From: Bradyrhizobium barranii subsp. apii | GTDB taxonomy: Bacteria; Pseudomonadota; Alphaproteobacteria; Rhizobiales; Xanthobacteraceae | Assembly (NCBI RefSeq): GCF_011516635.5 | Contig: NZ_CP096255.1 | Span: 3,408,501-3,472,500 of the forward strand | Length of the DNA: 64,000 bases | Direction: 5' to 3' | Shown: one piece after another, positions 9,485-18,167 of the stretch | Layout: each line of letters starts with the position of its first letter | How positions within the stretch are numbered: the first letter of the stretch is position 1 | The notes under the pieces: generated by a model | What the model saw: only the letters and a program-made list of their open reading frames with translations | Database searches by the model: none | Told to the model about the DNA's origin: nothing | Made by a program: the position numbers and the translations under genes

Positions 9485-9530
9485 GGAGTCCTGGTCAACG
9501 GTTTGGTCGGCTCGACCATGAGGCTGGCAG
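9485..9530 (+). pseudogene. Short 3' remnant of a second tctA copy
   Basis: The stretch reading VLVNGLVGST resembles WSNGLVGSIT near the C-terminus of TctA (about 6070-6105). It sits directly against the broken end of the CoA-transferase copy. It is short, so the match could be checked only by eye. Confidence 0.4.
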
Positions 9531-9620
9531 TCTGCCGCTTTTCTAAGCGAGGCTCATCGAGGCGGCCGAACCTGGGTCGTAGCAAGCAGCCCACAAAATC
9601 TCCTGCGTATCAGACTCCAG

Positions 9621-9845
9621 ATGTTCGTGCCGACGCTGCTGTTCTGCCTGGTGATGCAGTTCCTCGGCCTCTACGTCGCGAGCTTCCTCCTGATCGTGGG
9701 CTTCATGCGGCTCGTCGGCAAGATCGCGCTGTGGAAGTCGCTGCTCACTGCCCTCCTGTTCAAGACGATCATGTTCGTCACCTTCGACATCGCCTTCGAC
9801 GTCATCATGCCGAAAGGGCCGCTCGAAGCGGCCTTCGGCTACTAG
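9621..9845 (+). pseudogene. Truncated tctB copy (3' part)
   Basis: Encodes FVPTLLFCLVMQFLGLYVAS through the TctB C-terminus, almost identical in DNA to 4445-4667. The first 105 codons are missing and the left breakpoint is abrupt at 9621. It cannot make a complete subunit. Confidence 0.85.
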
Positions 9846-9854
9846 GCGCTCACG

Positions 9855-10190
9855 ATGGAAGCTTTCGGTCTCTTGCTTCATGGCTTCGCCGTCCTGCTGA
9901 CGTGGAAGACGCTCGTGCTGATGATGGTCGGGCTGGTGCTCGGCATCTTCGTCGGCGTGCTGCCCGGGCTCGGCGGCCCCAACGGCGTGGCGATCCTGCT
10001 GCCGCTCACCTTCACGATGGATCCGACCTCGGCGATCGTGATGCTGTCCTGCATCTACTGGGGCGCGCTGTTCGGCGGCGCCATCACCTCGATCCTGTTC
10101 AACTTCCCGGGCGAGGCCTGGTCGGTTGCGACCACGTTCGACGGCTATCGATGGCGCAGCAGGGCAGGGCGGCGGAGGGACCCGGAGTAA
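9855..10190 (+). pseudogene. Truncated tctA copy (5' part)
   Basis: Repeats the tctB-tctA junction and the first 100 or so codons of tctA almost exactly, including the signature GVLPGLGGPNGVA. A one-base loss in FDGYP shifts the frame and homology ends near 10178. The remaining three quarters of the gene are absent apart from a small 3' remnant at 9485-9530. Confidence 0.85.
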
Positions 10191-10195
10191 TTGCG

Positions 10196-10291
10196 TCACC
10201 GTCTCCGCCGATCAATCTTACTGTGGCCAAGGAAGAACAAACCCGCCAGGATGCCAATAGTGGCCGGTATGACAAGGCTGAGACAGTCCAT
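10196..10291 (-). CDS. Possible 31-residue single-pass membrane protein
   Basis: Minus-strand frame of 31 codons with one hydrophobic helix (SLVIPATIGILAGLFFLG) and a positively charged tail (KIDRRRR), the topology of a small inner-membrane protein. Only a weak purine stretch precedes ATG 10291. It lies between the broken tctA copy and an IS256 element. It could be a chance frame. Confidence 0.3.
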   Translation of the reverse strand: MDCLSLVIPATIGILAGLFFLGHSKIDRRRR

Positions 10292-10443
10292 GACGCACCG
10301 CCTCTCAGCAAAGGAATCGCCCGTTTAATAAAACTGACGGGCCTTCGGCGGGTTCCGCGTCAGCGATAAAAACTCGCCAGCCGGAGTTGGCGTGGCGCAG
10401 ACGTACGACCGGACTTCAACTGGAACGCCAAAGAGCCTTTCGG

Positions 10444-11872
10444 GGGGATGTCCCGATCGCTGTTGAACTACGTCGGGTCGACGTTGCCGGAATGAATATT
10501 ACGCAGCCCTCGTGACGTGGGCAACGGACTTGATTGTCATGCGATCGTGGTGAGCTTGAAGGGCCGCACGCAGAACCGACAATTGCTTATGCGCCTTCAA
10601 TCGTCGGAAGCCCTTGTTGGCCTCGATCATACCGGCCGCGACCCATCGCAAGGCCATACCGGCATCCCGCCAGCGTTTAACGTTGCGCGTGACGCGGCGA
10701 ATGGTGCCCATCATGTTCTCGGCGATATTGGTACAGGCGAGCGATCGGCGAAGCTCCTTCGGCAACTTCAACCGGACGACAGTCAGGATTTCGTCGAGGC
10801 CTTCGAGGATACTGGCCGCAACGCCGGGCCATTGCTGGTCGAGTCGACGCGCGAGATTGCGGATCAATTTTTCAGCCTTGTCGGCGTCATCGAGCTCCCA
10901 GGCCTGGCGCAGCACCCGGCGGGTGGCCGCATGATGCTCTTTCGGCAGGCGTTCCATGATGTTGCGCGCCTTGTGGATCTGGCAGCGCTGGATCGCAGCG
11001 GCCGAACCGAAGGTGCGGCGGATCGCCTTCGACAACGCCTTCGCGCCGTCGGCGATGAACAGTCTTGGCACCGTCGGGTCGAGCCCGCGCGAGACCAGGT
11101 TGTCCAGCAGGGCCTGAACCGTTGCTGCATTCTCGGTCGCCCCTTCCACCAGCGCCAGCGGATGCTTGTTGCCTTCGCCGTCAACCCCGATCGCGGCCAC
11201 CAGCACGAGATCGTCGTCGAGATGCAGCCCGTCGATTTGGACCACCAGAAGGTCGAGCGCGGACAGATCGGCAGCCATGAAGTCGGCCAGCCGCGCCGCC
11301 GACAGAGCCACGAACCTCCGCGAGGCCGCCGACTTCGAAATCCCCGATCCGGGCGGTGCCGGCACGTCACCCTCGGGCAGCCGGACGGCGCGGCCGAACC
11401 GGCGCGTCGACACATTGATCAGCATCAGGTTCATCGCCCAGCGACCGAGCCAGTCCTCCTGCGCCGCCGTTTCCCAGCTCGGGATCGTGACCTCGCGGCC
11501 GTCCATGCCCCGGACCCGCGGGCGATCGACCTCGATCTTGCCGCCGTGGAAACCGATCCGCCCCCGCGTTCGGCCCCAACGGTGCGCCCGCCGCGCCGCA
11601 TCACGACCGTGGCGCGGCCCGCAGGCCGCTGTCACATCCGCCTCCATCATCGTGCCGAGCGCCTCGATTCCTGCCGCAAGGCAGAACCGATCGAAGCTCG
11701 CTCGCACTTCCGCAAATGATTTCTCCACAGCCCCGGTCGCCGGCCAACCAGCCGGTGTGATATCTCTCGTCATGGCGTTGCTCTCCTTTGTGGAATCAGC
11801 ACCCCGAGCCTACCGGCTCAAGGTGGGCAACGCCGACCTCTTCAGAAATTCAACAGAACCCGGGACATCCCC
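10444..11872 (-). mobile_element. IS256-family element, copy A (recombinant)
   Basis: A 1429-bp element with ends ggggatgtcccg and cgggacatcccc. Its flanks do not match each other: left cctttcgg (10436-10443), right tttccgga (11873-11880). They match, as reverse complements, the left (ccgaaagg) and right (tccggaaa) flanks of copy C at 35882-37310. Copies A and C have therefore exchanged partners by recombination. Confidence 0.9.
10499..11773 (-). CDS. IS256-family (Mutator) transposase, copy A
   Basis: A 424-residue DDE transposase. VVQIDGLHLDDD carries the first catalytic aspartate, RLFIADGAKALSKAIRRTF the second, and the C-terminal helix region contains TNIAENMMGTIRR with the likely catalytic glutamate. 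The sequence is identical to the copies at 14699-15973 and 35981-37255, so the family spread recently. Confidence 0.92.
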   Translation of the reverse strand: MTRDITPAGWPATGAVEKSFAEVRASFDRFCLAAGIEALGTMMEADVTAACGPRHGRDAARRAHRWGRTRGRIGFHGGKIEVDRPRVRGMDGREVTIPSWETAAQEDWLGRWAMNLMLINVSTRRFGRAVRLPEGDVPAPPGSGISKSAASRRFVALSAARLADFMAADLSALDLLVVQIDGLHLDDDLVLVAAIGVDGEGNKHPLALVEGATENAATVQALLDNLVSRGLDPTVPRLFIADGAKALSKAIRRTFGSAAAIQRCQIHKARNIMERLPKEHHAATRRVLRQAWELDDADKAEKLIRNLARRLDQQWPGVAASILEGLDEILTVVRLKLPKELRRSLACTNIAENMMGTIRRVTRNVKRWRDAGMALRWVAAGMIEANKGFRRLKAHKQLSVLRAALQAHHDRMTIKSVAHVTRAA

Positions 11873-11887
11873 TTTCCGGACGCTCTA

Positions 11888-12939
11888 GAGCATTTTCCGA
11901 TCACGTTGCGTCGTAACCAGCCGCGACGAGATAATTTTGACATTCCTCGGGTGAGAAGCGTTTGAGAGCGTTGGCGATTGCTTGCCAGAGATCGGGCATG
12001 GTGCGGGCTGCGGCGGCCCGCAACAGCGCTTTCAGTTTGGAGAAGGCCATTTCGATCGGGTTGAAGTCTGGACTGTAGGGCGGAAGATAGAGCAGGCTTG
12101 CTCCGACCGCCTGGATGGCCTCTCGAACGCCATGGACCTTGTGAGCGGGCAAGTTGTCCATGATAACGGTATCGCCCGGCCGCAGCGATGGGGCGAGCAA
12201 TTGCTCGACGTAGGCCAGGAAAGCGTCGCCATCCATTGGACCGTCCAGAACAAGCGGCGCGATCAGACCGTCGGAGCGCAATCCAGCGGTGAATGTCGTC
12301 GTCTTCCAATGTCCGTGTGGGATAGCTGCACGACATCGCTCGCCGCGTGGCGAGCGGCCGTAAAGCCGCGCCATTTTGGTGTTGGCGCTGGTTTCGTCGA
12401 TGAAGACGAGACGCTCAGGGTCAAGATCGATTTGCCCTTCGAACCACTCCTCACGCGCGGCATTTATATCGCCGCGCCGTTGCTCGGCGGCGTGCGCTGT
12501 CTTTTTTTAAGTGTGATCTTTCTGCGCTGGAAAAAACGCCAGAGCGACGCGATGCCAGTCGATATTCCACGACGTTTCAACAGTTCTCGCAACTCGGCGA
12601 GCGTGATATCCGGCTTCGCTGTCACTGCCTCCAGAATCAATTGCGAATGCGCTTCGATGCGCTGCGATTTGCGGTCACCGCCCTGGCGTTTAGGAACGAT
12701 GTCGCCAACTTCCTTGAGGCGACCGCGCCAGCGGATCGCACTGGCCGCGCTGACACCAAAGCGCTCAGCAGCCTGTCGACAGGACATGCCACCGTCAATC
12801 GCGGCTATCACCCTTTGACGAAGATCAACCGAAAGCGCCCTGGCCATACATGCTGGCCTCCCTCGCCAGCATGTAGCTTGAATCTGACTCGCGCCGTTTT
12901 GGGAATCCCCACCCGATTCATTCCGGTCGGAAAACGCTC
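11888..12939 (-). mobile_element. IS630-family element
   Basis: A 1052-bp element with inverted ends gagcattttccga and, on the other strand, gagcgttttccga. It is flanked by TA at 11886-11887 and 12940-12941, the IS630/Tc1-type target. It lies only 15 bp from the IS256 copy A. Confidence 0.88.
11901..12847 (-). CDS. IS630-family transposase, -1 frameshifted
   Basis: The first frame starts at [20 protein letters not shown] (12847) with a helix-turn-helix region ([19 protein letters not shown]). It runs to a seven-A slippery run on the coding strand near 12505-12511. A one-base backward shift there continues as [16 protein letters not shown] and on to [18 protein letters not shown], the first catalytic block. 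The second frame supplies [10 protein letters not shown] and [16 protein letters not shown], completing the DDE triad. This is the usual IS630 expression mode. Confidence 0.85.
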
Positions 12940-12976
12940 TAGCGGTTATCGATGTTCTCTTGAGGGGCACTAGCTC

Positions 12977-13000
12977 CCCGGCAGCACCGGGCTTTTTTTG
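12977..13000 (+). terminator. Possible rho-independent terminator (plus strand)
   Basis: A cccgg-cagca-ccggg hairpin is followed by ctttttttg and further T residues. The T-run is on the plus strand, so it would stop rightward transcription between the IS630 element and the minus-strand acyltransferase gene. Confidence 0.45.
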
Positions 13001-13020
13001 TTTTTGGCATAATTGGACGA

Positions 13021-14643
13021 TTAGTTATGTCCAGCATCAGCATTAAGGGGGATCTGCCCACTGGCTTGACCTTCTTGATACTCGACATGCGGCAGAACTG
13101 GCGTTTGCACGGCCCCCAAAAGAAAACGCGAGAGGCCCGCAAAAGCCTGATGCTGTAGCCACAAAGCCCCGTAGGCGGTCAGATGATGCTGATCTTTGTA
13201 GAAGGTTTGCGCGCCGTCGCTTAGCGGACAAAAATTGCCATTGCAAAGGTATGGCCATGCATCAAAGAAAAACACTTGGGTTGGATGGCTGGCTTCGATC
13301 TGCCTGAGGACTTCTCTAGTAAACGCATGGGTGTCAGGGTCAACGATGACGTTCATCTTGGAGCAATCAAAGCGGCCGAAGAAGGCGGGTCGATCAAAAC
13401 ACGCCGAGGGCGGATTGGCGACCAAGGGTCCATTGCCCATCAAAATGACTTTGCGATCATTCGTCAAAAGGAGGTCGACCGTCTTTTTCATTTTCGTGGA
13501 CCACAGGAGTTGCGCCTCCTTTTGGTTCAACTCGCGCGGATCTCCATCAAGTTTATACCGTCTACCAAAACCTTCCCCCATTCCGACTTCCCAGAGGCCG
13601 GCGAGTATCACGACGCGAGGATTGTCCTGCGCCACACGCAAGAGCCAGTCGTACTTTCCCCCGATGCAAACAGCGCTCTTAGCCGAAGCATCGGCGGGAC
13701 TAATGTCTACTACAAACGGGCAACCCGGCACCATTGGATACTGGCTTCCACGCAGGTGCGTCTCTTTCAAGGTCTCTGCAATTGCCGGGGCATAGTGAAC
13801 GGCGTGGCTGTCGCCGACAAGGACGACATCCGGATGACCAGCAACGCAAAGTCCAAATCCTCCTTCGCAAGCGGGCCGCGATACTCGCTCCATGATCCAT
13901 GGATCCGAAAGCGGTGGAATTTGTGGTCTGATCACTGTCGATGCGACCGCGCCTGCCACGACAAGAAGCGCAGATAGAGAACCCCAGGCTAACGCAAAGC
14001 GCAGACGCGTACCAGCAAGCCCACGTCGGTATCTTTGCTCAACGAGGTGATGGAGAGGGATAGCCGCCAGGATGGATGTAATAACCAATCCGATTCGTTC
14101 AGATTGCTGTATCTCATTGAAACGCCAGTATTGGTAAAAAACTATGATGGGCCAGTGGACTAGGTAGATAGAGTAGGAAATCCGGCCTGTGTACACGGCG
14201 ACTGGATTGTTCCAAATTTTCTCAAGGGAAGGAACCACCCCCCCATAGATCATAAAAGCTGCGCCTACACAGGGAATAATTACGAGTGCGGTTGGCGTGT
14301 GCGGTCGGAACGTGATTATGGCCGTGATCACCAAACAAAGGCCGATGGATGAAAGCGCATTGCTTAATATTTGACGTTTTGGTTTGCGCTCTAGCCAGAC
14401 CAGCAGGGCCCCTACTACGAACTCGAATATACGGAACGGTGTCAGGAAAAAAACGGCATCTTGGTCAATCCTGAAGTAGGCGACTGCAGCGACAAAGCTC
14501 AGAGCGCCAGTCAAAGCCAGTGCTGTCGGGACAAATTTGTTCGCAAACTTCGAAAGAAAGTAGAGAGCAAGGGGCCAAAAGAGGTAAAATTGCTCTTCGA
14601 CCGACAATGACCATGTATGTAAGAGCGGTCTAAGGTGGTTGTC
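13021..14643 (-). pseudogene. Acyltransferase-3/SGNH protein, 3' part, split by IS256 copy B
   Basis: Encodes the C-terminal three quarters of an OafA-type O-acyltransferase. The remaining membrane helices begin with SVEEQFYLFWPLALYFLSK. A periplasmic SGNH hydrolase-like domain follows, with the GDSHAVHYAP nucleophile motif and a late DQHHLTAYGALWL block holding the catalytic His. Such proteins transfer acetyl or other acyl groups to surface glycans. Joining this part to 16073-16557 through one copy of the 8-bp duplication gives one uninterrupted 699-residue frame, comparable to the related 676-residue protein at 38422-40452. The gene was intact until the IS insertion. Confidence 0.85.
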
Positions 14644-16072
14644 GGGGATGTCCCGATCGCTGTTGAACTACGTCGGGTCGACGTTGCCGGAATGAATATT
14701 ACGCAGCCCTCGTGACGTGGGCAACGGACTTGATTGTCATGCGATCGTGGTGAGCTTGAAGGGCCGCACGCAGAACCGACAATTGCTTATGCGCCTTCAA
14801 TCGTCGGAAGCCCTTGTTGGCCTCGATCATACCGGCCGCGACCCATCGCAAGGCCATACCGGCATCCCGCCAGCGTTTAACGTTGCGCGTGACGCGGCGA
14901 ATGGTGCCCATCATGTTCTCGGCGATATTGGTACAGGCGAGCGATCGGCGAAGCTCCTTCGGCAACTTCAACCGGACGACAGTCAGGATTTCGTCGAGGC
15001 CTTCGAGGATACTGGCCGCAACGCCGGGCCATTGCTGGTCGAGTCGACGCGCGAGATTGCGGATCAATTTTTCAGCCTTGTCGGCGTCATCGAGCTCCCA
15101 GGCCTGGCGCAGCACCCGGCGGGTGGCCGCATGATGCTCTTTCGGCAGGCGTTCCATGATGTTGCGCGCCTTGTGGATCTGGCAGCGCTGGATCGCAGCG
15201 GCCGAACCGAAGGTGCGGCGGATCGCCTTCGACAACGCCTTCGCGCCGTCGGCGATGAACAGTCTTGGCACCGTCGGGTCGAGCCCGCGCGAGACCAGGT
15301 TGTCCAGCAGGGCCTGAACCGTTGCTGCATTCTCGGTCGCCCCTTCCACCAGCGCCAGCGGATGCTTGTTGCCTTCGCCGTCAACCCCGATCGCGGCCAC
15401 CAGCACGAGATCGTCGTCGAGATGCAGCCCGTCGATTTGGACCACCAGAAGGTCGAGCGCGGACAGATCGGCAGCCATGAAGTCGGCCAGCCGCGCCGCC
15501 GACAGAGCCACGAACCTCCGCGAGGCCGCCGACTTCGAAATCCCCGATCCGGGCGGTGCCGGCACGTCACCCTCGGGCAGCCGGACGGCGCGGCCGAACC
15601 GGCGCGTCGACACATTGATCAGCATCAGGTTCATCGCCCAGCGACCGAGCCAGTCCTCCTGCGCCGCCGTTTCCCAGCTCGGGATCGTGACCTCGCGGCC
15701 GTCCATGCCCCGGACCCGCGGGCGATCGACCTCGATCTTGCCGCCGTGGAAACCGATCCGCCCCCGCGTTCGGCCCCAACGGTGCGCCCGCCGCGCCGCA
15801 TCACGACCGTGGCGCGGCCCGCAGGCCGCTGTCACATCCGCCTCCATCATCGTGCCGAGCGCCTCGATTCCTGCCGCAAGGCAGAACCGATCGAAGCTCG
15901 CTCGCACTTCCGCAAATGATTTCTCCACAGCCCCGGTCGCCGGCCAACCAGCCGGTGTGATATCTCTCGTCATGGCGTTGCTCTCCTTTGTGGAATCAGC
16001 ACCCCGAGCCTACCGGCTCAAGGTGGGCAACGCCGACCTCTTCAGAAATTCAACAGAACCCGGGACATCCCC
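14644..16072 (-). mobile_element. IS256-family element, copy B
   Basis: A 1429-bp element with the same ends as copy A, flanked by perfect 8-bp duplications tggttgtc at 14636-14643 and 16073-16080. It is a simple, unrearranged insertion in the acyltransferase gene, and serves as the control for the swapped flanks of copies A and C. Confidence 0.95.
14699..15973 (-). CDS. IS256-family (Mutator) transposase, copy B
   Basis: A 424-residue protein identical to copy A, with the same DDE blocks (QIDGLHLDDD, FIADGAKALS, NIAENMMGT). It is intact and probably active. Confidence 0.92.
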   Translation of the reverse strand: MTRDITPAGWPATGAVEKSFAEVRASFDRFCLAAGIEALGTMMEADVTAACGPRHGRDAARRAHRWGRTRGRIGFHGGKIEVDRPRVRGMDGREVTIPSWETAAQEDWLGRWAMNLMLINVSTRRFGRAVRLPEGDVPAPPGSGISKSAASRRFVALSAARLADFMAADLSALDLLVVQIDGLHLDDDLVLVAAIGVDGEGNKHPLALVEGATENAATVQALLDNLVSRGLDPTVPRLFIADGAKALSKAIRRTFGSAAAIQRCQIHKARNIMERLPKEHHAATRRVLRQAWELDDADKAEKLIRNLARRLDQQWPGVAASILEGLDEILTVVRLKLPKELRRSLACTNIAENMMGTIRRVTRNVKRWRDAGMALRWVAAGMIEANKGFRRLKAHKQLSVLRAALQAHHDRMTIKSVAHVTRAA

Positions 16073-16557
16073 TGGTTGTCCGGTGCCCAATACCCCGAAT
16101 CAATCCAAAAGAAGATGTTTGAAGCAGATAGAGCTGCCCACACAGCTGATTGAGCAAATTGCTTGAAGTGGTCAGCGGCGAGCAACAGTGATGAAAGAAA
16201 GAACGTGACCAGAACTGTCACAAACAGAGCGGGGAAAAGCCTTCTCGCACGGTTTATGTAGAAATCTCGAAAGGAGAAGACCCCTAACGCAATCTCCTCT
16301 TGGATTTTTCTTGTGATCAAATATCCGCTGATTACGAAGAATACATCGACGCCGACGTAGCCACCGAGTGCTGTATGAAAACCGGCGTGGAAGAATACAA
16401 CTCCGAGAACAGCTATAGATCTGAGAACGTCGATGTCTGGACGGTAGTGCTCTATAGTCTGCTCAAGAATCATTGGACTAGCAGCAAGCACCGGAGCGTC
16501 CAGCGAGCGCACGCCATATTGCGAGATGCCCTGCTTGTTAATTGACAGTTCCGCCAT
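16073..16557 (-). pseudogene. Acyltransferase-3/SGNH protein, 5' part
   Basis: Starts at ATG 16555-16557 behind a good ribosome site (gacgaggaacc). It encodes the cytoplasmic start and first helices of an acyltransferase-3 domain: RPDIDVLRSIAVLGVVFFHA holds the conserved R/H region, and GGYVGVDVFFVISGYLIT the second conserved block. It continues in frame into 13021-14643 once IS256 copy B is removed. Confidence 0.85.
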
Positions 16558-16928
16558 GGTTCCTCGTCCCAGTTCTCAGTAGCTCTACGGTGTTTTTTTT
16601 GCTGCGCGCGTCGTCGCACCAAGATTGGGGACGCTGATTATTTGCCCCAGCCTGCAGATCGCATGTTTTGCGGCAACAGTTTTCGCGGTTGAACAAAGCC
16701 CGCCAGCAGCGAAGTTCGTGCACGCCAAGTCAAAGCAATGTGTACTAGAGCGGCAAAAAAATGACGCGCCGCACCCGTAGCAATCACCGCCCCCGAATCC
16801 GAGTCGAGAACAAGCGGTCGAAGTTTTTGTCTGGGATAGTTGCAAAGTTGCCACGGGCGACGGAGAATAATTATACCGTCCGCATGTAAAGCCTGCCGGA
16901 TCAGATCGCGGCAGCCGGGCAGAGGCGC
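16558..16928. other. Intergenic region, no convincing gene
   Basis: Upstream region of the broken acyltransferase gene. Open frames exist on the minus strand but lack recognisable motifs or ribosome sites. Poly-T runs near 16592 hint at a transcription signal. Confidence 0.35.
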
Positions 16929-17100
16929 GCCGACTTCGTGATGGACACGCTCTCCAGCGGCCGGCGCTTCCGTATCTTGACCCTGGTCGACGACTTCACC
17001 CGGGGAGTGCCTGACCCTGCTCGCCGATACATCGCTCACCAGCATGCGTGTCGTGCGCGAACTCGACCGTGTCATCGACGGACACAGGGTTGGCGGGGAG
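16929..17100 (+). pseudogene. Fragment of an IS3-type integrase-domain transposase
   Basis: Reads ADFVMDTLSSGRRFRILTLV-DDFTR, then after a one-base shift ECLTLLADTSLTSMRVVREL. This is the DDE integrase core (first aspartate in MDTLS, second in VDDFTRE) of an IS3-family OrfB. Only about 55 codons remain and no element ends were found. Confidence 0.65.
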
Positions 17101-17210
17101 GCTACGCGCTGAAGGCAGCGGCGACGTGCACGGCGCGGATCACAGCACCCGAGTAGATTGCTGCAAAGCCGACAATCCATGTGCCCAATCTTCGCCCGAA
17201 CCGGGCCTTA

Positions 17211-18146
17211 GAGTCTGTCCGGAAAGATTACCTTGGATTGCATAGCTTTCGCAGCATGAGTCGGATGGAGGCCAGCTTGAGAAAGGCGAGCGCCCTGTGA
17301 TTGAAGCATTCCCAATCTTTGGACAGTCTTCGGCATCGCCCGAGCCAGGCAAAGGTACGCTCGACGATCCAGCGTTTGGGCAAGACGACGAAACGGTGAG
17401 CCTGATCGGAGCGTTTGACGATTTCGAGGTTCACGCGCTTCAGAGCGCTACGCAGCCCCTTCTGGAAATGTGGCCCTTGATATCCGCCGTCGGCGTAGAG
17501 CTTCAGAAGAAAGGGATAGAGGCCGAACAACGTTGCCATCAGGAGCACGCCGCCGTCGCGATCCTGGATGTCCGCCGCATGCACGATGGCGTGCATCAAG
17601 AGGCCTTGCGTGTCGACGAGAATGTGCCGCTTCTTGCCCTTGATCTTCTTGCCCGCGTCGTAGCCATGGAGATCATGAGGCCCCCTTTTTCAGCGCTTTT
17701 CACGCTCTGGCTATCGATGATGGCGGCGGTGGGAGAAGCCTCGCGCTCGGCCCTTTCGCGACATTCGACATAGAGGGCGTGATGAATTTTATCGAGCGTG
17801 CCGTTCCAGCTCCACAGATCGAAGTAGCCATACAGCGTCGAGCGCGGCGGCAGGTCCTTGGGGATCGCGCGCCACTGGCAACCTGTGCTCAGGATGTACA
17901 TCAGCCCGTTGGCAATCTCGCGCAGGTCCACCGTACGCTTGTTGCCGCCGCGCTTGGCCGGCGGGATGCGAGGCGCGATCAGCGCCCACTCCTCGTCGGT
18001 CAAGTCGCTCGGATAGCGCAGGCGGCTGCGGTCGTAGCGTGCACGGTTCTCGGTAGTCCACATTGGCGGCGCGTCCCCATCGAATCAGGCCGCTCACCTT
18101 GAATCACAACCGATTCATTCGACTCAACATGTTTTGGAATAGACAC
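17211..18146 (-). mobile_element. IS5-family element (IS1031-like), copy 2
   Basis: Another 936-bp copy, flanked by TTA at 17208-17210 and 18147-18149. Its right end carries one base change (ggaatagacac instead of ggaacagacac), the only difference I noticed from copy 1. It lies between the IS3 fragment and the dehydratase gene. Confidence 0.9.
17228..18063 (-). CDS. IS5-family transposase, copy 2, -1 frameshifted
   Basis: Two overlapping frames identical to those of copy 1, with the same A5G5 slippage run. The complete DDE protein is produced only after frameshifting. Confidence 0.85.
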
Positions 18147-18167
18147 TTAGACTAGCATGAGTTGTTT

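Noticed and set aside
10517..11719. Long open frame (400 codons) opposite the IS256 transposase, repeated in all three copies
   Set aside because: It is the antisense shadow of a high-GC transposase gene, is rich in Arg/His/Asp, and has no recognisable domain.
16638..17180. 180-codon minus-strand frame upstream of the split acyltransferase
   Set aside because: No motif or ribosome site, and it crosses the IS3 transposase remnant that reads on the other strand.
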